64,000 nucleotides of DNA from the NCBI RefSeq assembly GCF_024679095.1, contig NW_026111217.1, positions 268,482 through 332,481 on the forward strand, in the 5' to 3' direction. Below, in pieces: positions 24,111 through 44,257 of the stretch. A model generated the notes under the pieces. It was not told the DNA's origin, did no database searches, and was given only the letters and a program-made list of their open reading frames with translations. This stretch comes from Eriocheir sinensis. Taxonomy: Eukaryota > Arthropoda > Malacostraca > Decapoda > Varunidae. Numbering within the stretch: the first letter of the stretch is position 1; each line of letters starts with the position of its first letter. The translations under genes and the position numbers were made by a program.

Positions 24111-24987
24111 GCCAGCCGCCGCCCAAGAGCCGTTCACCGAAGGTTATGGCGAAAATGGAATAAGTAGATGGTTTAATAAGGGTCTTGCGTGTCCTATGAT
24201 CGCTCCCAACGACTCTTCTGATGGAAGCTAAAGGGAGCGAGGTGAAGGGAATGCCAGGGAAGGGAAGGGAAGGGAAAGGAAGGGGAGGGAAGGGAAGGGT
24301 TGGGTTAAGTGGATGGGTTAAGGAGGGAAGTGTGCTACTCCTGCAAGGAATGGTTGGTTGAGGAAGAGTTTCGGATGTGATGAGGAAGAAAGGTCAGGAG
24401 GCGGAGAAGAGAAAATGGAGGGTTCATATTGAAGGTTAAGAGAAAGGAAGCGAAGAGAAGAGAGAGTTAAAGGATAGCTGGTTGAGGAAGAGTTCGTACG
24501 TGATAAGAGAGAGAAAATTAAGGATAAGGGGAAGGGAGAAATGAGGTTAGATATAAGATTAAGAGAAAAAAGGGGAAGAGAGAGAAGGGATAATTGAAGG
24601 GATAGGAAGGAAGACCAATAGGATAAAAAGGGAGGATTATGAAAACTGTAGAAAAGAAAGATGGAAAGGAAACTGAGGGAACGTAGAGATAGAATAAAGG
24701 GAAGTAAGAAAAGAGGAATAGCAAAATTGGATAAGGGGAAAAAAAGATGAAAATAAAGACGAAAAATAAAGCTAGTAGGGAAAAAAAGTGGATAGTTAAC
24801 GAGAATAAAAAGAGGGAGGGATAACAACTGTAACAAAGGAGAAAAGAGGAAGAAGGAGAGAAAGTAAAGTGGGAAGAGGGAGAAAAGGAAGTAATGGGAA
24901 GCAAGAAAGAGCAAAATCAATATGTAAAGGTATTCTTGTGTATGTGTGTATACGTTTGTAGAGGCGGAGGAGGAGGGTAATGGGTTG

Positions 24988-24989
<2 letters not shown>
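24111..24989. other. Short unique patch, then purine-rich block
   Basis: Bases 24,105-24,230 look unique. From 24,240 to 24,930 the plus strand is almost entirely A and G, with GGGAA, GAAGAG and GATAAG motifs. No coding region. Confidence 0.45.

Positions 24990-25063
<74 letters not shown>
24990..25063. repeat. (TG)n
   Basis: Near-pure TG tract of about 74 bp. Confidence 0.9.
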
Positions 25064-25065
<2 letters not shown>

Positions 25066-25117
25066 AGATGCAGAAAAGTGTGAAATAACTCTTGTCTTGG
25101 AGAGAGAGAGAGAAAGA

Positions 25118-31440
<6,323 letters not shown>

Positions 31441-31490
31441 GGCGTTACGTACGGCGTTTATATAGTATGAGTAGCGTTATCAAGCTTGGT

Positions 31491-31700
31491 CCATATTCTC
31501 AGACGCTTTCGGCTGTCACAGTAGTTCCCAAGGCCACCAAGGAGATTAGCCGTGTTCTCATGAGTGTTTTTTACGTCCATGGTGCAGAAGACTTGTCAAA
31601 CTATCACAGTGTTCTTAAAGTTACCCTTGGAAATAAATACTCACGCGACCTTGCCGAAAGCCTTGCCAGCTGTGGGAGTTTAAGACCTTTCTAGGCTTTT
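31491..31700 (+). mobile_element. MITE family 1, 3'-decayed copy
   Basis: Starts CCATATTCTCAGACGCTTTC and continues with AAGGCCACCAAGGAGATTAG, TTCTCATGAGTGTTTTTTACG and GGTGCAGAAGACTTGTCAAA, which are shared with the copies at 48.9, 50.6 and 62.5 kb. The right terminal repeat is not recognisable. Confidence 0.7.
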
Positions 31701-31720
31701 GCTAATATCCAAAAGACATA

Positions 31721-32068
<348 letters not shown>

Positions 32069-32121
32069 ACGTAGACTATTGTGTAAGAAAATACTTAGGG
32101 GGTACTTTTTTTCTTTTGCAT

Positions 32122-32335
32122 GAAGAAGAAAAAGAAGAAGAAAAAGACGAAACAGAAGAAGAAAAACGAAGAAGAAACACCAAATAGAAGAGGAAGAAAA
32201 ACATGAAGGAAAAGAAGAAACAAGAAGAAGAAGAAGAAAAAAAGGAAGAAGAAGAAGAAGAAGAAGAAGAAGAAGAAGATGAAGAAGAAGAAGAAGAAGA
32301 AGAAGAAACAAGAAGAAGAACAACAACAACGACAA
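32122..32335. repeat. (GAA)n
   Basis: Interrupted GAA trinucleotide array of about 210 bp on the plus strand, a purine mirror repeat of the type able to form triplex DNA. Confidence 0.85.
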
Positions 32336-32959
32336 CAAGAATTAAAATTTATATAAGTATACCCCTAAAGACGCTGCTCCCACAAAGATGACAAACACAC
32401 CACGCCTCCACACCACGCCTCCACACCACGATCAGTCTATCAATCTATCTCTCCTGTTACCTCCTTCCTTTCCTCGTCTACTCGCTAAAGTGGTCAATCT
32501 AGCCTAATATATTTTCTTTCTGCCTTTCTCTTTCAACTAAGGCTCAAACATCCCTTCCTCTCCTTTCTCTCCCCTTTCTGAGCCAATTCTTTCCCATTCT
32601 TCTTCTTCCTATTATCTCACTAGTATCCTTTATTCCCTCAACACTAATTTCATCCCCTTCCTCCCAGCTCCCCTTTCTCTAATAACCGTCCGTTCCACCT
32701 TCTTCACTTTCCTATAATAATAATCTCCTGTTCATTTCCCCTTCTTCCCCTTTCTCTTACCTCACTATTATCCTCTAATATCTCAACACTTATTTCATCC
32801 CCTTCCCCGGTTCTCTTTTCTATTAACCCTCCTTTCCACCTTCTTTCTCTTACTATTACATCACTCTTATCCACTTCTACATCAATACTAACCTCATCCC
32901 CCTCTCCCTTTCTCTAATAACTGTACATTCCACCCTCTTCCCATTGCCTCCTCTTCCCT
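32336..32959. other. Pyrimidine-rich diverged tandem repeats, no gene
   Basis: Imperfect units of about 120-130 bp containing TTATYCNCTCANCACTNATTTCATCCCCTTCCC recur near 32,620, 32,770 and 32,870. A related unit is near 35,630. No coding region. Confidence 0.45.
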
Positions 32960-34149
<1,190 letters not shown>

Positions 34150-34680
34150 GAGCTACCTTTCCGTTTAATCAATTACCTTTCCCTTTTTATATCTCGCCTC
34201 GTGTGTACTTTAAATAACTGACCTTTCCGTTTAATCAATTACCTTTCCCTTTTTATATCTCGACTCGTATGTACTTTAAATAATTGACCTTTCCGTTTAA
34301 TCAATTACCTTTCCCTTTTTATATCTCGACTCGTATGTACTTTAAATAATTGACCTTTCCTTTTAAATCAATTACCTTTCCTCCTACACCTATTCCAGCC
34401 CTTTATGATCCCTGCGATCCCTTAACACAACACCCTTTCCCTATACATTCCTTTATATCCCATAGACACCTTAACACAACACCCTTTCCCTATACATTCT
34501 TTTATATCCCTAGACCCTTAACACAACAACCTTTCCATTCCTTTATATCCCTTAGAACCCTTAAATCAACACCCTTTCCCTGTCCATCCCTCTATATCCC
34601 CTTAGACCCCTAACACAACACCCTTTCTCCTTCCATTCCTTTACATCCCCTTAGATCCCTTAATGCCCTTTCCCTACACA
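34150..34680 (+). repeat. 66-bp tandem repeat followed by about 55-bp degenerate repeat
   Basis: GTACTTTAAATAAYTGACCT recurs at 34206, 34272 and 34338 (period 66). From about 34,420 to 34,680 a different unit (TTAACACAACACCCTTTCCC...CATTCCTTTATATCCC) repeats about five times with variable spacing. Confidence 0.8.
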
Positions 34681-34722
34681 TCCCATGCCAATTCTTATAG
34701 TCATTACCCATCGCTCCTCTGA

Positions 34723-34953
34723 GGCCCATATTCTTGCACATTTCGGGGCCCACACACCCACACACGATGAGGCATTCGTTGAGGTTGTGTTAATATTTCC
34801 AATGGTAGTTCTATGAGCCTTGTGATAGTCTGACAAGGCCTCTGCACCATGAACGCGATAAAGCACTCGTGAGAACCCGACTAATCTCCTTTGTGGACTT
34901 GGGAAATAGTCGTTTTGAGAAGTTGAGAACCGGAAGCCTCTGAGAATACGGGC
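34723..34953 (-). mobile_element. MITE family 1, full-length copy
   Basis: About 230 bp bounded by GCCCATATTCT at the left and AGAATACGGGC at the right, i.e. terminal inverted repeats. Internal landmarks on the plus strand are ATTTCGGGGCCCACACACCC, AGGTTGTGTTAATATTTCC, GACAAGGCCTCTGCACCATG and CTCGTGAGAACCCGACTAAT. No clear target duplication. Confidence 0.75.
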
Positions 34954-34984
34954 GTCAGAGATTTCGTATTTCAAGGGGGACTGC

Positions 34985-35360
34985 GGGACCTGTTTTTTAG
35001 GCGATGAAGACTATAAGAACAAAGGCCTGGAGTGTTGAGTCTCTTCGTGTATACTTCACGGGGAATGGGTGACCTGTTTCTTTAGGTGATGAAGACTATA
35101 AGAACAAATGCCTGGAGTGTTGAGTTTCTTCGTGTATACATCACGGGGAATGGGTGACCTGTTGCTTTAGGTGATGAAGACTATAAGAACAAATGCCTGG
35201 AGTGTTGAGTTTCTTCGTGTATACTTCACGGGGAATGGGTGACCTGTTTCTTTAGGTGATGAAGACTATAAGAACAAATGCCTGGAGTGTTGAGTTTCTT
35301 CGTGTATACATCACGAGAATGGGGTGACCTGTTGCTTTAGGCGATGAAGACCTGCACTAA
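34985..35360 (+). repeat. 85-bp tandem repeat, about 4.3 copies
   Basis: GATGAAGACTATAAGAACAA starts at 35003, 35088, 35173 and 35258, and a truncated unit starts at 35343 (all spacings 85). Units alternate between ATACTTCACGG...CTGTTTCTTTAG and ATACATCACGG...CTGTTGCTTTAG, giving a 170-bp higher-order period. Confidence 0.9.
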
Positions 35361-35944
35361 ACCAGCGTGACCCGTGATTATAGCAGCAAAGGGAGGGAGG
35401 AATAGGCGGGGAGATTTACCCGAGCCACTGAGTGTTTTAGAGGCGGCCATCGTTAGCACTCAGGAGCCATTAGCGTGTTGTGGTCTCTTCAGCCAGGGTG
35501 GTTAAGGATGAGGTTTCGTTTTTTGTCTTTCTCTTTGTCTTTCTTTCTGTCTGTCTCTCTCATCCTCATTTTCTTTTTCTCTACTTTTTTCATTGTTTTC
35601 TTTCTTCCCCTTTCTATTGCCTCACTGTTATCCTCTTTTCCCTCATTACCAACCTCATCCCCTTCCCCCAGCTCCCCTTTCTCTAATAACCTCCTTTTCT
35701 CTATATTTCTTTCCTTCTTTTTCCCTCATTCAATCTTTAGCTACACTCTTTGAACAATGGTGAATTAGTGTGTCGGATCGTAACTAACGAACTAGAAACA
35801 AAAGAGACGTGTATAAAACTTGGACAGAGAGAAAGAGAGAAGAGAATATAAGAGAGAGAGGTGAAGGTTGGAAGTTATAGGGCAAGTTTATTTATTTGGA
35901 ACAATGGCGCTGGAATAAGGTAGTAAGGAATAGGAGAGAGAGAT
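35361..35944. other. No gene recognised
   Basis: Unique-looking sequence to about 35,510, then pyrimidine-rich to 35,750 (related to the units near 32.7 kb), then purine-rich with short GA tracts. Confidence 0.4.
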
Positions 35945-36112
35945 TTACATAGATTTACATAGAAAATCAGACCACACAGACCCCATGGTCCAGACTAGGT
36001 GGCCTGTCCTTAAACCTAAGTGATTCTACATTAATCAGATGGCTCCAAAACGTTGCATTTCTACTCTAGTTAATATTAAGTTCAAGGAAGTGACGGTCGA
36101 GCTTGATTTTAA
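35945..36112 (-). mobile_element. CR1-like LINE, copy F (3' fragment)
   Basis: Only the last about 168 bp of the family are present: two tail decamers, the hairpin region (CAGACCACACAG...GGTGGCCTGTCC) and the end of ORF2. It is truncated at AAAGGAGAGAG and enclosed by (GA)n on both sides (35932-35943 and 36113-36369). Confidence 0.85.
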
Positions 36113-37140
<1,028 letters not shown>

Positions 37141-37390
37141 AAAGGAAGAAATGAAAAAGCTTCGGTTATGCTTCACTGTTAATAATGACAGAATGGATGG
37201 AGACCGTATCATGTGAGAAAAAAAAAGGAAAATGACGATAAGGAACCTTTAACTAAACAAAACCTTTAACTCCTCTGTATATCCATCAACACAACCTACG
37301 TCCTCATCGCCAGACCTTGATATGTTCCTTAATATGCCCCTCTTAGTATGTACTTTTGTATGACTAACCTAAACCCAATCTAACCGGACC

Positions 37391-37500
37391 CAACCTAACC
37401 TAACCTAACCACTAATTACTAACTATGGCCCTTGATATGTCCCTCTCTGTCTCCTGTATCCTTACTTACCTAACCTAATCTAACCTAACCTAACCACTGA
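37391..37500 (+). repeat. Interstitial (CCTAA)n telomere-type repeats
   Basis: AACCT units occur about four times at 37391-37410 and about five times, with one change, at 37469-37495. They lie in an 85-bp direct duplication that also includes ACTAACTATGRCCCTTGATA. The motif is the arthropod telomere repeat (TTAGG on the other strand), but the runs are short and interstitial. Confidence 0.7.
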
Positions 37501-37559
37501 CTACTAACTATGACCCTTGATAGGTCCCTCTCTGTCTCCACTATTCACTTTTCCTTCTA

Positions 37560-39060
37560 TCCATATCACTTCTTAAGCCTGTGTGCTCATCAACAGGCCG
37601 CTTCTAACAGTGGCCTTAATACGGTCTTTAATATGTCTCTTAATATGCCCTCTTAAAGCGTCTCTAAATCTTTATATGGCCATCTTTTTTTCTCTCTTTC
37701 CCACTTAACTCCTTACTTAACCATCACTTGCCAAGCCTCTGTATACGTGTTCATACCAGCGGCTAGATCCGTCTCTTACTATGTGCCCTACTTCCTATAT
37801 TCGTACTCTTATTGCCTGCTTACTCTGTTTCTTCCCCTCTCAAAAACTCCTATCATTCAGCATCACTTGTCAAGCCTCTACAAGTCTACATGCTCCGACA
37901 AGCGGCTAAATCCGTCTCTTTCTATTTGCTGTACTAGCTGTATTCTTACTCCTGTTGCCTACTTACTCACAATTATTACTCACCTTACAATGTCCCTCTG
38001 TCTCTTCCCCTCTCAAAAACTCCTAATATCCAGCATCACTTGTCAAGCCCCTACAAGTCTACATGCTCCGGCCAGCGGCTTAATACGTCTCTTATTATAT
38101 ATGTGCCCCACTTCCTATATTCTTGCTATCATTGCCTACTTCCTATTATTACTCACCTTACAATGTCCTTCTGTCTCTTCCCCTCTCAACAACTCCCATC
38201 ATTCAGCATCCCTTGTCAAGCCTCTACAAACTCCTCTCAGCGGCTCAACACGTCCCTTTAATATGTTCCCTACCTCCTATATTCTTAAATTATTGCCTAC
38301 TTACTTATTATTATTACTCACTTCACAATGTCCTTTTGCCTCTCTGTCCCCCCTCAACAACTCCTATCATCCAGTATCCCTTGTTAACCCTTACTTGCAC
38401 CTACCAGCGGCCCAATACCTCCCTTCAGTATGTTCCTATGTCCTCTTTTTCTTCCCTCTCAACTCTTACACTGAGTATCACCTGTCAAGCCTATATTCGT
38501 GTTTCTACCAGCCCAATACCTCCCTTCAGTATGTTCCTATGTCCCTCTTTCTTTTCCCTCTCAACTCCTTACACTGAGTATCACCCGTCAAGCCTATATT
38601 CGTGTTTCTACCAGCGGCCCAATACGTCCCTTTAATATGTTCCTATGTCCCTCTTTCTTTTCAGTCTCAACTCCTTACACTGAGCATCACTCGTCAAGCC
38701 TTTATACGTGTTTCTACCAGCGGCCCAATACGTCCCTTTAATATGTTCCTATGTCCCTCTTTCTTTTCCCTCTCACCCAATTACACTGAGTATCACCCGT
38801 CAAGCCTTTATACGTGTTCCTACCAGCGGCCCAATACGTCCCTTTAATATGTTCCTATGTCCCTCTTTCTTTTCCCTCTCACCCAATTACACTGAGTATC
38901 ACTCGTCAAGCCTTTATACGTGTTCCTACCAGCGGCCCAATACGTCCCTTTAATATGTTCCTATGTCCCTCTTTCTTTTCCCTCTCACCCAATTACACTG
39001 AGTATCACCCGTCAAGCCTTTATACGTGTTCCTACCAGCGGCTCAATACGTCGGTGCGCG
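37560..39060 (+). repeat. Satellite array with 173-bp units changing to 106-bp units
   Basis: The core CATCACTTGTCAAGCC (TATCACCCGTCAAGCC in later units) starts at about 37564, 37732, 37861, 38034, 38207, 38375, 38476, 38579, 38685, 38791, 38897 and 39003. The spacing is 173, 173 and 168 in the middle and 101, 103, 106, 106, 106, 106 at the right. The short units lack an internal segment of about 70 bp (around TTGCCTACTTACT...TTACTCACCTTACAATG). The last 106-bp units are nearly identical. Open frames across it are by-products. Confidence 0.9.
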
Positions 39061-39192
39061 AGCCAATTATCCCTGAAGCTGCTAATTTGGGCTTATTGCT
39101 GAGCCGTGATGAGCGGCGAAGACAAACGGATTGAGGGCTGTTCCGATAACTTCATTCTCTATTAGCTGAGGAGGCGATGAGAGGCCGGGGAG
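39061..39192. other. Short unique segment
   Basis: About 130 bp of mixed-composition, non-repetitive sequence (GAGCCAATTATCCCTGAAGC...) between the satellite and trinucleotide repeats. No function seen. Confidence 0.3.
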
Positions 39193-39310
39193 ATGATGAT
39201 GATGATGATGATGATGAGGAGGAGGAGGACGAGGTGGTGGTGGTGGTGGTGGTGGTGGTGGTGGAGGAGGAGGAGGAGGAGGAGGAGGAGGAGGAGGAGG
39301 AGGAGAAAGA
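39193..39310. repeat. (GAT)n-(GGT)n-(GGA)n compound trinucleotide repeat
   Basis: (GAT)n 39193-39216, (GGT)n about 39232-39264 and (GGA)n about 39264-39304. Purine-rich GGA-type sequence continues to about 39,590. Confidence 0.85.
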
Positions 39311-39644
39311 AACAGATTAAGGGAAAAGTGATGATGATGATAAGGTAAAACAAAGCATAAAAGTAGGGGCCAAGAGTAGGAGTAGGAGGAGGAGGGAGGA
39401 GAAGGGAGGGGAGGGGAGAATAGAGGTTAGATGAATGAGTCGAGAGAAAGGGAGGAGAAAGGAAGGTAAGAGGAGGGAGGAGGAGGAAGAGGAGGAGGAG
39501 GAGGAGGAGGAACCTAATTTAAAGTTACACCTCCAGAAGCCATGGAGAGAAGAATAAAGTAACGGAGGGAAGGAGGAGGAGGAGGAGGGACACAATTTAA
39601 AACAGTCACACCTCAAGCCCATGGAGAAAGAAATAAAGTAGTAC

Positions 39645-40135
39645 ATGAACATAAGAACATAAGAACGCAGGGAGTCTGCAAAGGGCCGGTGAGGCCTGTG
39701 GCAACTCCTTTAAACCCTCAGCTCCCAAGATGATATCTAACTCCACCTAATATCGCTGTCCGTGAATTTATCTAATCTATTTTTGAATGTGATAGTGTGT
39801 GGCACTCACCACATGACTGCTAAGCCTGTTGTCCTACCCTGTTAGTAAACCAATTTTGCCTAAGTCCTGTTGAATCTGAATTTATCAAGTTTAAACTCAT
39901 TACTTCGTGTCTGCAGTTCTTACCAACAAAACCTTATGAATGTCTCCCTTATTAAAGCCTTCATCCATTTTATAAACCTCGATCATGTCTCTACTGCACC
40001 TTCAGCACCTAGAGGAATGCAAGTTTATTCTGGTCTTTCCTCGTGTGGCAAGTTCTCAACCCCTGAATCATCTTAGTCATCCTCCTCTGCACTGATCTAA
40101 CATTCATTGGCTGGTAATTTCTGGTGTTAGCGCGC
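39645..40135 (-). mobile_element. CR1-type LINE subfamily 2, 3' fragment
   Basis: On the minus strand the C-terminal RT-adjacent region is recognisable: QRRMTKMIQGLR, then DMIEVYKMDEGFNKGDI, NEFKLDKFRFN, FTNRVVRQ and KNRLDKFTDSDIR (frames interrupted). These line up with QRRATKMIPSLRNKSYEERL, LIECFKILNGF and NKLDRHF of the main family, but the sequence is far diverged. The 3' end is different too: GTTCTTATG repeats (39645-39668 on the plus strand as ATGAACATAAGAACATAAGA). Confidence 0.65.
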
Positions 40136-40315
40136 CGTGTGATAAAACATACATTCTTTCCCGAACAAGATGAGCGGTCAGGAATGTAACGATAGTTTGA
40201 GGAAGGAAGGAACACAAAGAGAAAGAGCAGGAAGAGTTAGGCAGTTAGTTAGAGGCCATCCTCCTCCTCCTCCTCCTCCTCCTCTCTCTGCTTGCTCTCA
40301 TGATAACTCGGCCCA

Positions 40316-40346
<31 letters not shown>

Positions 40347-40538
40347 TTCTGGTGATAGATAGATAGAACAATGTTCTTCAGCGCTGCATGGACGAAGGAA
40401 GAAGGAAGGAAGGAACACGAAAGAGAGGAAAGAAACGAGATATTCAGTTGGGGTAAGATAGATAGATAGTTAGAGTTAGATAGATAGATAGATGAAATGA
40501 AACAATGCTTGCTTTGAATGAATGAATGAAGGGAGGAG
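40136..40538. other. No gene; (GATA)n and (TCC)n tracts
   Basis: (TCC)n about 40260-40283, and (GATA)n about 40316-40345 with short GATA runs to 40,495, in purine-rich DNA. Confidence 0.5.
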
Positions 40539-40540
40539 AC

Positions 40541-40623
<83 letters not shown>

Positions 40624-40628
40624 TACAC

Positions 40629-40712
<84 letters not shown>
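40539..40712. repeat. (GA)n, two arrays
   Basis: (GA)n about 40545-40621 and 40635-40712, joined by ATACACAGAGACAG. Confidence 0.9.
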
Positions 40713-40716
<4 letters not shown>

Positions 40717-40825
40717 TTCATTTTTTTTCTTTCTCTAACATAAATTAGATGCGTGTGAGACTTTTTCGTTGCTCGTATTTTCTTTTTACTTATTTTATTT
40801 CTCTCTTACGAAAAATTTCAAGAAT

Positions 40826-40827
<2 letters not shown>

Positions 40828-40883
<56 letters not shown>

Positions 40884-41057
40884 GGGTTACAAGCTGGGCA
40901 GAATGTAAGGAGAGGAAGTAGTGTATCGAGGTTTAGTAGGGTAGAGGAGGAGGAGGGAGGAGGGAGGAGGGAAGAGGGAGGAGGAGGGGAGGAGGAGGAG
41001 AAAAGGAGGAGGAGGAGGAGGAGAGGAGGAGGAGGAGAGGAGGAGAAAAGGGAAGTG
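40828..41057. repeat. (TG)n and (GGA)n tracts
   Basis: (TG)n about 40828-40880 and interrupted (GGA)n about 40946-41057. Purine-rich sequence continues to 41,150. Confidence 0.85.
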
Positions 41058-41239
41058 AGAGAAAAAAAGGTGCATGCAGTTTAGTAGAAGTAGAGGAGAA
41101 GGGAGACATGTAGGGAGGAGGAGGAGCAGGAGGGGAGGAGGAAACATGGAAATATTTTTTGACTGGCAGGCGGCAGCAGAAAGCTCCTGTTGGTTTCCAC
41201 ATTGCTGCTCTGCGTTCAGTGATTCAATCAACTAGTTTG

Positions 41240-41911
41240 CCATAGGGAGTGGCTTGGCAGGGAAGGATTAAAAGCAACACTTGTGTATCTACTCTGGGGA
41301 ACGTTCAGTTCACTCCCGATGCAGCAAAGTATGGCGATCAATGCTGTTTCTTGAAGGAGTTGATGGTCTCTGCGCTAACCACTTCAGCAGGAAGGCTGGT
41401 TCCAGTGGCGAACAACTCTATTCGAGAAATAACCCCTGCCGATGTCGTGTATTGCACGCGCCTTTTGGAATTGTTTTCCGTTGTTTCTTGTTCTCAGGTT
41501 GGTTTGTAGCGTGAAGAGTTTGAGTGGATCAACGTTGCTGGGAGCTTTGTTCAGGTAATTTCAAAGACTTGTATCATGTCTCCCTCGCAGGCGTCTCTTT
41601 TCCAACGTGAAGAGGTTGAGTCGCTCGAGTCGCTCTTCATAGGGGCTTCAAATCCTCAGTGCTGGTATAATTCGTCATCTTCGGTGCGCTGTACTCTCTC
41701 AAGTAATTCAATGTCTTTCCTGTAATTAGAGACCAGAATTGCATTTATGTTCCAGGTGGGGCCTTTCACCATGAATTGTACAAGGATAACATAACTCCTG
41801 AGCGTCTTGTATTCTCGAAAGTTCCTCGTATAGACAAGCATTGTATTGGCTTTCTTACAGGCGGACTTGCAGTGGGAAAGCCAATACAATGCTTGGGTTC
41901 ATCGAGGAACT
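41240..41911 (-). mobile_element. CR1-type LINE subfamily 3, 3' fragment
   Basis: On the minus strand it encodes, with stops and frameshifts, KANTMLVYTRNF, VQFMVKGPTW, KDIELLERVQR, EGDMIQVFE, HSNSSRYKPT and SLPAEVVSAETINSFKKQ. The last part matches the fragment at 58.5 kb (SSRYKLTRGPETM...NLPVEVVSAETIDSFKKHID), so both belong to one subfamily. The 5' end is a fold-back (see the inverted repeat at 41,821-41,911). Confidence 0.65.
41821..41911. repeat. 35-bp inverted repeat at the 5' end of the CR1-type fragment
   Basis: The left arm at 41821-41854 (GTTCCTCG...CAAGCATTGTATTGGCTTTC) is the near-exact complement of the right arm at 41877-41911 (GAAAGCCAATACAATGCTTG...CGAGGAAC), with a 22-bp loop. 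The inner 20 bp are perfect. Confidence 0.9.
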
Positions 41912-42860
<949 letters not shown>

Positions 42861-42988
42861 TTCTTTTTTTACAACTAAGGAGGCAGCTCAAGGACACAAA
42901 AAGAAACAATAATAAAAAAGCCCGCTACTCGCTGCCCCTCAAAAAGAATCAAAAGAGGTGGGCCGAAAAGAGATCAATTTCGGGAGGA
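42861..42988 (-). mobile_element. Orphan 3' tail related to LINE H
   Basis: The plus strand runs from a T-run through GCAGCTCAAGGACAC, AAAAGCCCGCTACTCGCTGC and GATCAATTTCGGGAGG. This is the reverse complement of the last about 120 bp of LINE H (61,335-61,450), in the same order. Only the tail is present. Confidence 0.65.
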
Positions 42989-44257
42989 ATGTTGTGTTAG
43001 TCTATATTATTTGCACTTTTAAACATTTTTCTAATAGTTGAATTCATCATGACTGTCAGAGAGGAGTGTTTTGTTGTTAGTGTTTTGTTGAGTCTTCCCC
43101 AAGTTGGTCTTTTTATGAAGGTGGTCGTGAAGGCAGTAGATCGATGTGTGTGTGTGGTGGTGGTAGTATTTAATTTTATTTTATTAATTTTCATACATGT
43201 CCTTTATTCGTTGCATATTTCACGAGCTCAACGCATTTGACCCACAAGTCGTATGTCTTCCTTTGTCAGGCCAAAGCCTCGGCGATGTGTATTGATTTTC
43301 AGTAGGGCTCCCTTTCTATATTAATTTTCAGTAAGTTCTTTTAATGAATAGAAGTTTTAACTCGTGCATTTTCAGCTGTCATTTCTCCTTTTTATAGATT
43401 ACCTTGATTTGCTGATTGATTTGAAAGTCATGCTAACTATTGACATGGATCCATTTTTTCCTTTCTTCTTTTTTAATAAGTTTTCGTTCATGGTTAGATA
43501 TTTTAACTCATTCATTTTCAGCTGTCAGTTTCTTCCTACAGTTTGCCTCGTTTAGTCTATTGTATTTCACATTAACGATGGAAATTTCTTTCTTTAGGAT
43601 CTCTTTCTATTTTCGTTTTAATAATCTCAGTTTTACGATTATATATTTTAACTCGTGCACATTCCTTTCACTGCCTTCCTCTGTACAGTTTGCGTCGGTC
43701 GGGTGTTAAGTCATATTTTATCAGGCTACACGAACAGTAGACTTGCCTTCTTTCTCATCTCTTTTCGCTGTTGTTTTTAATTAGGTTTAATTGATCGTTT
43801 GTAGTGTTTTGCGTCTCTGGCTATTCGTTTGTGTTCGTGTCAGAGTCCGTCAAAACTCCAGGCACGTTTCAGGAAGTTTGTGTTGAATCTTTACTCTAAT
43901 TCTTTTCTTCCCTTTGTGTGTGTGTTGAATGTTTGTTCGTCGGCTGATATTTCAATGTGTTTTTCAGGCAGTTTATGTTGAATATTTGCTCTCGTACTTT
44001 TCTTTTTTGTGAGTTTCCATCGCCGGCTGCTTTTCCAATATGTTTTGGGGTCCAGTTTCCCTCGCCAATGCCAATCGTGTTCTCCTTGCAGCCGAGGTAA
44101 ACAAAGAGACGAAATAGTTTATATTATATTATTCGAAAAGCAAATTATAAACGTGCGTTACGTGTATGCACTATTGTAACAAGGGCTCCTGATCATAGTG
44201 AACGGGACATAAGCGACGAAATGTGAGAATATTTTTTACATATATATTTCTTAATAG
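42989..44257. other. AT-rich unique DNA without a recognisable gene
   Basis: T-rich sequence with a diverged duplicated unit (TTTTCAGCTGTCAKTTYYTCC near 43,372 and 43,518). Frames are short and hydrophobic, and I recognise no domain. Confidence 0.4.

Noticed and set aside
37391..37500. A true telomere end
   Set aside because: Only four to five units each, interrupted, with ordinary sequence on both sides.
38499..39134. Overlapping 80-106 codon frames repeating every 106 bp as a gene family
   Set aside because: They are the 106-bp satellite read through; 106 is not a multiple of three, so each unit is in a new frame.
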